Below are positions 60,272 through 62,475 of a stretch of 62,475 bases of DNA, piece by piece (the first letter of the stretch is position 1; each line of letters opens with the position of its first letter). The position numbers were made by a program, and so were the translations under genes. The DNA lies in the NCBI GenBank assembly GCA_964444135.1, contig CAYUFX010000015.1, positions 1-62,475 of the forward strand. Direction: 5' to 3'. Under the pieces are notes generated by a model. It worked only from the letters and a program-made list of their open reading frames with translations. It was not told the DNA's origin and did no database searches. This DNA is from NIOZ-UU13 sp964444135 (lineage in GTDB: Bacteria; Planctomycetota; Phycisphaerae; Sedimentisphaerales; Anaerobacaceae).

Positions 60272-61759
60272 ATGAATCACAGAATTATCGACATATATAA
60301 TAAATACACGAATGAATATCTTGATCGCCGCACATTTCTTAAGAAATTAGCTTTTTTCACCGGCAGTATGGCTGCTGCTTACACTATGCTGTCTCAACTG
60401 GAGAATAACGCTGCTGTAGCCGAAGTCGTTGCGAAGGACGATACACGCCTTCATACGGAATATATCAATTATCCCGGCGAAACGGGTGACATTCTTGCAT
60501 ATGCAGCTCAGCCGAAAGGGCAGGCAATGCTCCCTGGTGTGATCGTAATCCACGAGAATAAAGGTCTTCAGCCCCACATCGAAGATGTGACCAGGCGCGT
60601 CGCTTTGAAAGGATTTCTGGCTATTGCTCCAGACGCGTTATCACCGCTGGGGGGAACACCTAATAATGTCAATCAGGCTCAATCGCTTCTGCAGCAACTC
60701 GACAGCCAGGCTACGGTCAAGAATTATGTAGCTGCGGTTCAATACTTAAAAACGCATCCTCGAACGACAGGCAAGGTAGGTTGCATGGGCTTCTGCTGGG
60801 GCGGAGGAATGACAAACCAAGTTGCCGTCAACTTACCAGACTTAACAGCCGCGGTCCCCTTCTATGGCAGTCAGCCTGCTTCTGAAGACGTCCCGAAGAT
60901 CAAAGCGTCTTTGCTTTGCCACTATGCTGGTCTCGATGATCGGATCAATGCAGGCATCGAAGCATTCGAAGCCGCTCTAAGAGCAGCCTCCGTCGAATAT
61001 GGGATTTATATGTATAAAGGTGCTGATCATGCCTTTTTCAACGATACAAGGGCGGATCGATATCACAAGGAAGCAGCCGAGCTTGCCTGGAAACTGACCA
61101 TTGCATTCTTTGAGGGAACACTAAAGGACCACCGCATAGTCGCGCATTATAAGCTTGACGAGATAGAAGGTAGCATTGCCCACGACAGTGCAGGCGATAA
61201 TCACGGTGCACTCTATGGCGATCCAGCTCATCAACACGGGAGCGGCAAGATAGACGGAGCACTTCAGTTCGATGGTGTTGATGATTATGTCACTACACCA
61301 TTTGTGTTAAATCCGGCGGATGGCATGTTCAGCGCCTTTGCGTGGGTCAAAGGCGGCGCTCCAGGCCAGGTCATTATATCTCAGGCAGACGGTACTGGCA
61401 TTGGTGAGAGTTGGATTGGTGCGGACCCATCGGAGGGGAAACTTGTGACCGGATTAGTGCCTCCTCCAAGCGGGCGAACTTCCCCATCAGCTTTGCAATC
61501 CGAGTTCATCATCACAGATGGGCAGTGGCGGCATATTGGCTTCGTCTGGGATGGCTCGCGCAGGTACCTATATGTGGACGGAGCAGAAGTTGCAAGGGAT
61601 GCCGGCACTTTGGCTCTGCTGAAATCTTCGGATGGTGGTTTGCATATTGGTGCTGGAAAAAGTCTTGATACGGGTAGTCTCTGGTCCGGCCTGATTGACG
61701 ACGTTCGCATTTATGACCAGGCGTTGAGTGCAGAGGAAATCGAGAAGCTGGCGCGTTAG
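60272..61759 (+). CDS. Tat-exported dienelactone hydrolase fused to a LamG-like domain
   Basis: About 495 residues from ATG 60272 (GTG 60263 opens the frame). Twin-arginine signal LDRRTFLKKLAFFTGSMAAA, then a dienelactone hydrolase domain closely similar to the gene at 56311 (VIVIHENKGLQPHIEDVTRR, GFCWGGGMTNQ, GLDDRIN, GADHAFFND). From about residue 290 a LamG/concanavalin-like jelly-roll follows (IVAHYKLDEIEGSIAHDSAG, GALQFDGVDDYV, FAWVKGG, WRHIGFVWDGSRRYLYVDGA, GLIDDVRIYDQALSAEEI). The lectin-like domain may bind carbohydrate and hold the esterase on a polysaccharide. Confidence 0.9.
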   Translation: MNHRIIDIYNKYTNEYLDRRTFLKKLAFFTGSMAAAYTMLSQLENNAAVAEVVAKDDTRLHTEYINYPGETGDILAYAAQPKGQAMLPGVIVIHENKGLQPHIEDVTRRVALKGFLAIAPDALSPLGGTPNNVNQAQSLLQQLDSQATVKNYVAAVQYLKTHPRTTGKVGCMGFCWGGGMTNQVAVNLPDLTAAVPFYGSQPASEDVPKIKASLLCHYAGLDDRINAGIEAFEAALRAASVEYGIYMYKGADHAFFNDTRADRYHKEAAELAWKLTIAFFEGTLKDHRIVAHYKLDEIEGSIAHDSAGDNHGALYGDPAHQHGSGKIDGALQFDGVDDYVTTPFVLNPADGMFSAFAWVKGGAPGQVIISQADGTGIGESWIGADPSEGKLVTGLVPPPSGRTSPSALQSEFIITDGQWRHIGFVWDGSRRYLYVDGAEVARDAGTLALLKSSDGGLHIGAGKSLDTGSLWSGLIDDVRIYDQALSAEEIEKLAR

Positions 61760-62436
61760 AGATTCCTCAGAAAGAAAAAAAGACACTAACAGGGCTGGCC
61801 GTTTAATAAACTGTAACCTTTTTCTATACGGGGCACCAAAATTGGACACCTACGAAGAACTCAAAGTCAAATAAAATCTCTGTTGACACACTTTTTTTGA
61901 GGCATCCTCGTTATGACATTTCAGCCGGCGTTAGTAGCTTATCGAGCACGTGAGTCAATAATGCATATGGTGTGAGAGATGACTAATTGGCTGGAAAAAT
62001 ACGTTAAAAAGGCTAAACCAGCAGAATGACTTTTAATTGCTAACTCCTGTCGATAGAACCAGTTTATAGATAGGCTAATACGGCGAAACTGCGATTTTGA
62101 GCTGAAAATCGCTCTGGATTTTGTCTCCAGGGATTAATAGCTGGCTACGACCACCCTTTAACCGACAAACACAACTGGTTCTCGGCAAAGCACTCTTTGT
62201 AAAGATGAGCTTGGCAAGGATTTTCAAGGTTGCTTCCTTCCGAATATTCCTATAGAATTAATCCTTGTTGCCAAGAAACTTTTAAGATTTTTTTCCGAGA
62301 TGACAAGTAAACAAGGCGATCTTCCATGGGAAAATCAGCAAAAACAAGTAAACAGGTTAGATGTTCCGGTTTAAACGGGAAATCCAGATTTAATCAACAG
62401 TGAACTATAAATTCTTTATATGTGAGGAGATATCTA
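61760..62436. other. gene-free region before the last gene start
   Basis: No intact gene. A 16-codon frame MTNWLEKYVKKAKPAE (61979-62029) is the only peptide-like item and is unsupported. No clear promoter was found for the gene starting at 62437. Confidence 0.45.
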
Positions 62437-62475
62437 ATGTTAAGAATGTCCAAGAGACTATTTCTTTTTGGCCTT
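62437..62475 (+). CDS. start of a probable secreted protein, cut by the window edge
   Basis: ATG 62437 is preceded by GAGGAGAT at an ideal distance. The 13 visible codons (MLRMSKRLFLFGL) look like the n-region and start of the hydrophobic core of a signal peptide. Nothing more can be said. Confidence 0.6.
   Translation, partial: MLRMSKRLFLFGL

Noticed and set aside
61883..61916. TTGACA-like -35 for the gene at the right edge
   Set aside because: No -10 at acceptable spacing and more than 500 bases from the start codon.
61979..62029. 16-codon frame MTNWLEKYVKKAKPAE, considered as a peptide precursor for a radical SAM enzyme
   Set aside because: Too short, over 2 kb from the maturase start region, and no precursor-family motif.

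Overview
This window is almost entirely one large cell-surface polysaccharide (exopolysaccharide / O-antigen-like) locus of a Gram-negative-type bacterium, about 55 kb long and nearly all on the + strand, followed by a short unrelated block of exported hydrolases and a radical-SAM maturase. A Wza-type outer-membrane lipoprotein implies an outer membrane. The style of several genes (O-antigen ligase with a TPR tail, WecA-like transferase with an extra C-terminal domain, NusG-like locus antiterminator, anSME-type maturase) makes me favour Planctomycetota (Phycisphaerae-like), but this is inference from impression only; no rRNA, tRNA or housekeeping gene is present to settle it.

Layout. (1) 391-8787: export and assembly core: wza lipoprotein, wzc tyrosine autokinase/co-polymerase with a Tyr-rich tail, a PHP-type phosphatase, an O-antigen ligase/polymerase with TPRs, and a WecA-like initiating transferase. 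(2) 8822-10000: decay zone with a wecB fragment cut by a truncated IS and a radical-SAM remnant. (3) 10068-14491: soluble histidine kinase with about eight PAS domains plus a NarL-type regulator. (4) 14500-17697: second decay zone (TerB fragment, amber-interrupted gene, cytidylyltransferase fragment, duplicate of the wecA 3' end) around an intact NusG/UpxY-like antiterminator. (5) 17698-35843: nucleotide-sugar block: a GDP-sugar dehydratase, a thiamine-diphosphate E1 alpha/beta pair, two paralogous methyltransferases, several short-chain dehydrogenases (four lacking the catalytic Tyr), a Nudix hydrolase, an RmlC-like epimerase, HddA and HddC for GDP-heptose, a Wzm/Wzt ABC exporter, FkbM methyltransferase, a glycosyltransferase and a B12-type radical SAM protein. 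(6) 35863-55052: glycosyltransferases, Gmd and Gmd-like dehydratases, a sugar C-methyltransferase, a second B12 radical SAM protein, a second Wzy-like protein, UXS, CapD-like SDR and a WcaJ/PglC-like initiating transferase. (7) 55220-62475: Rcp1-like response regulator, IS200 remnant, two Tat-exported dienelactone hydrolases (one with a LamG tail), and a divergent minus-strand operon of an exported repeat protein and an anaerobic sulfatase-maturase-like enzyme; a new secreted-protein gene begins at the right edge.

How it fits together: nucleotide sugars (GDP-6-deoxy sugars, GDP-heptose derivatives, UDP-xylose, probably C-methylated and branched sugars) are made by the SDR/E1/methyltransferase enzymes, built on undecaprenyl phosphate by WecA- or WcaJ-type transferases and at least six glycosyltransferases, and exported by Wzm/Wzt and/or Wza-Wzc-Wzy. 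No wzx flippase, gmhA or gmhB is seen.

The most striking structural feature is a set of gene-end scars: small, diverged duplicates of wza, wecA, radical-SAM and C-methyltransferase ends, and a decayed glycosyltransferase, sit between intact genes. They suggest the locus was assembled by repeated recombination with related loci. The most interesting functional leads are the E1 pair with Tyr-less SDRs next to GDP-heptose genes, and the maturase coupled to an exported protein that carries a sulfatase-like S-x-A-x-R motif at its predicted mature N-terminus.
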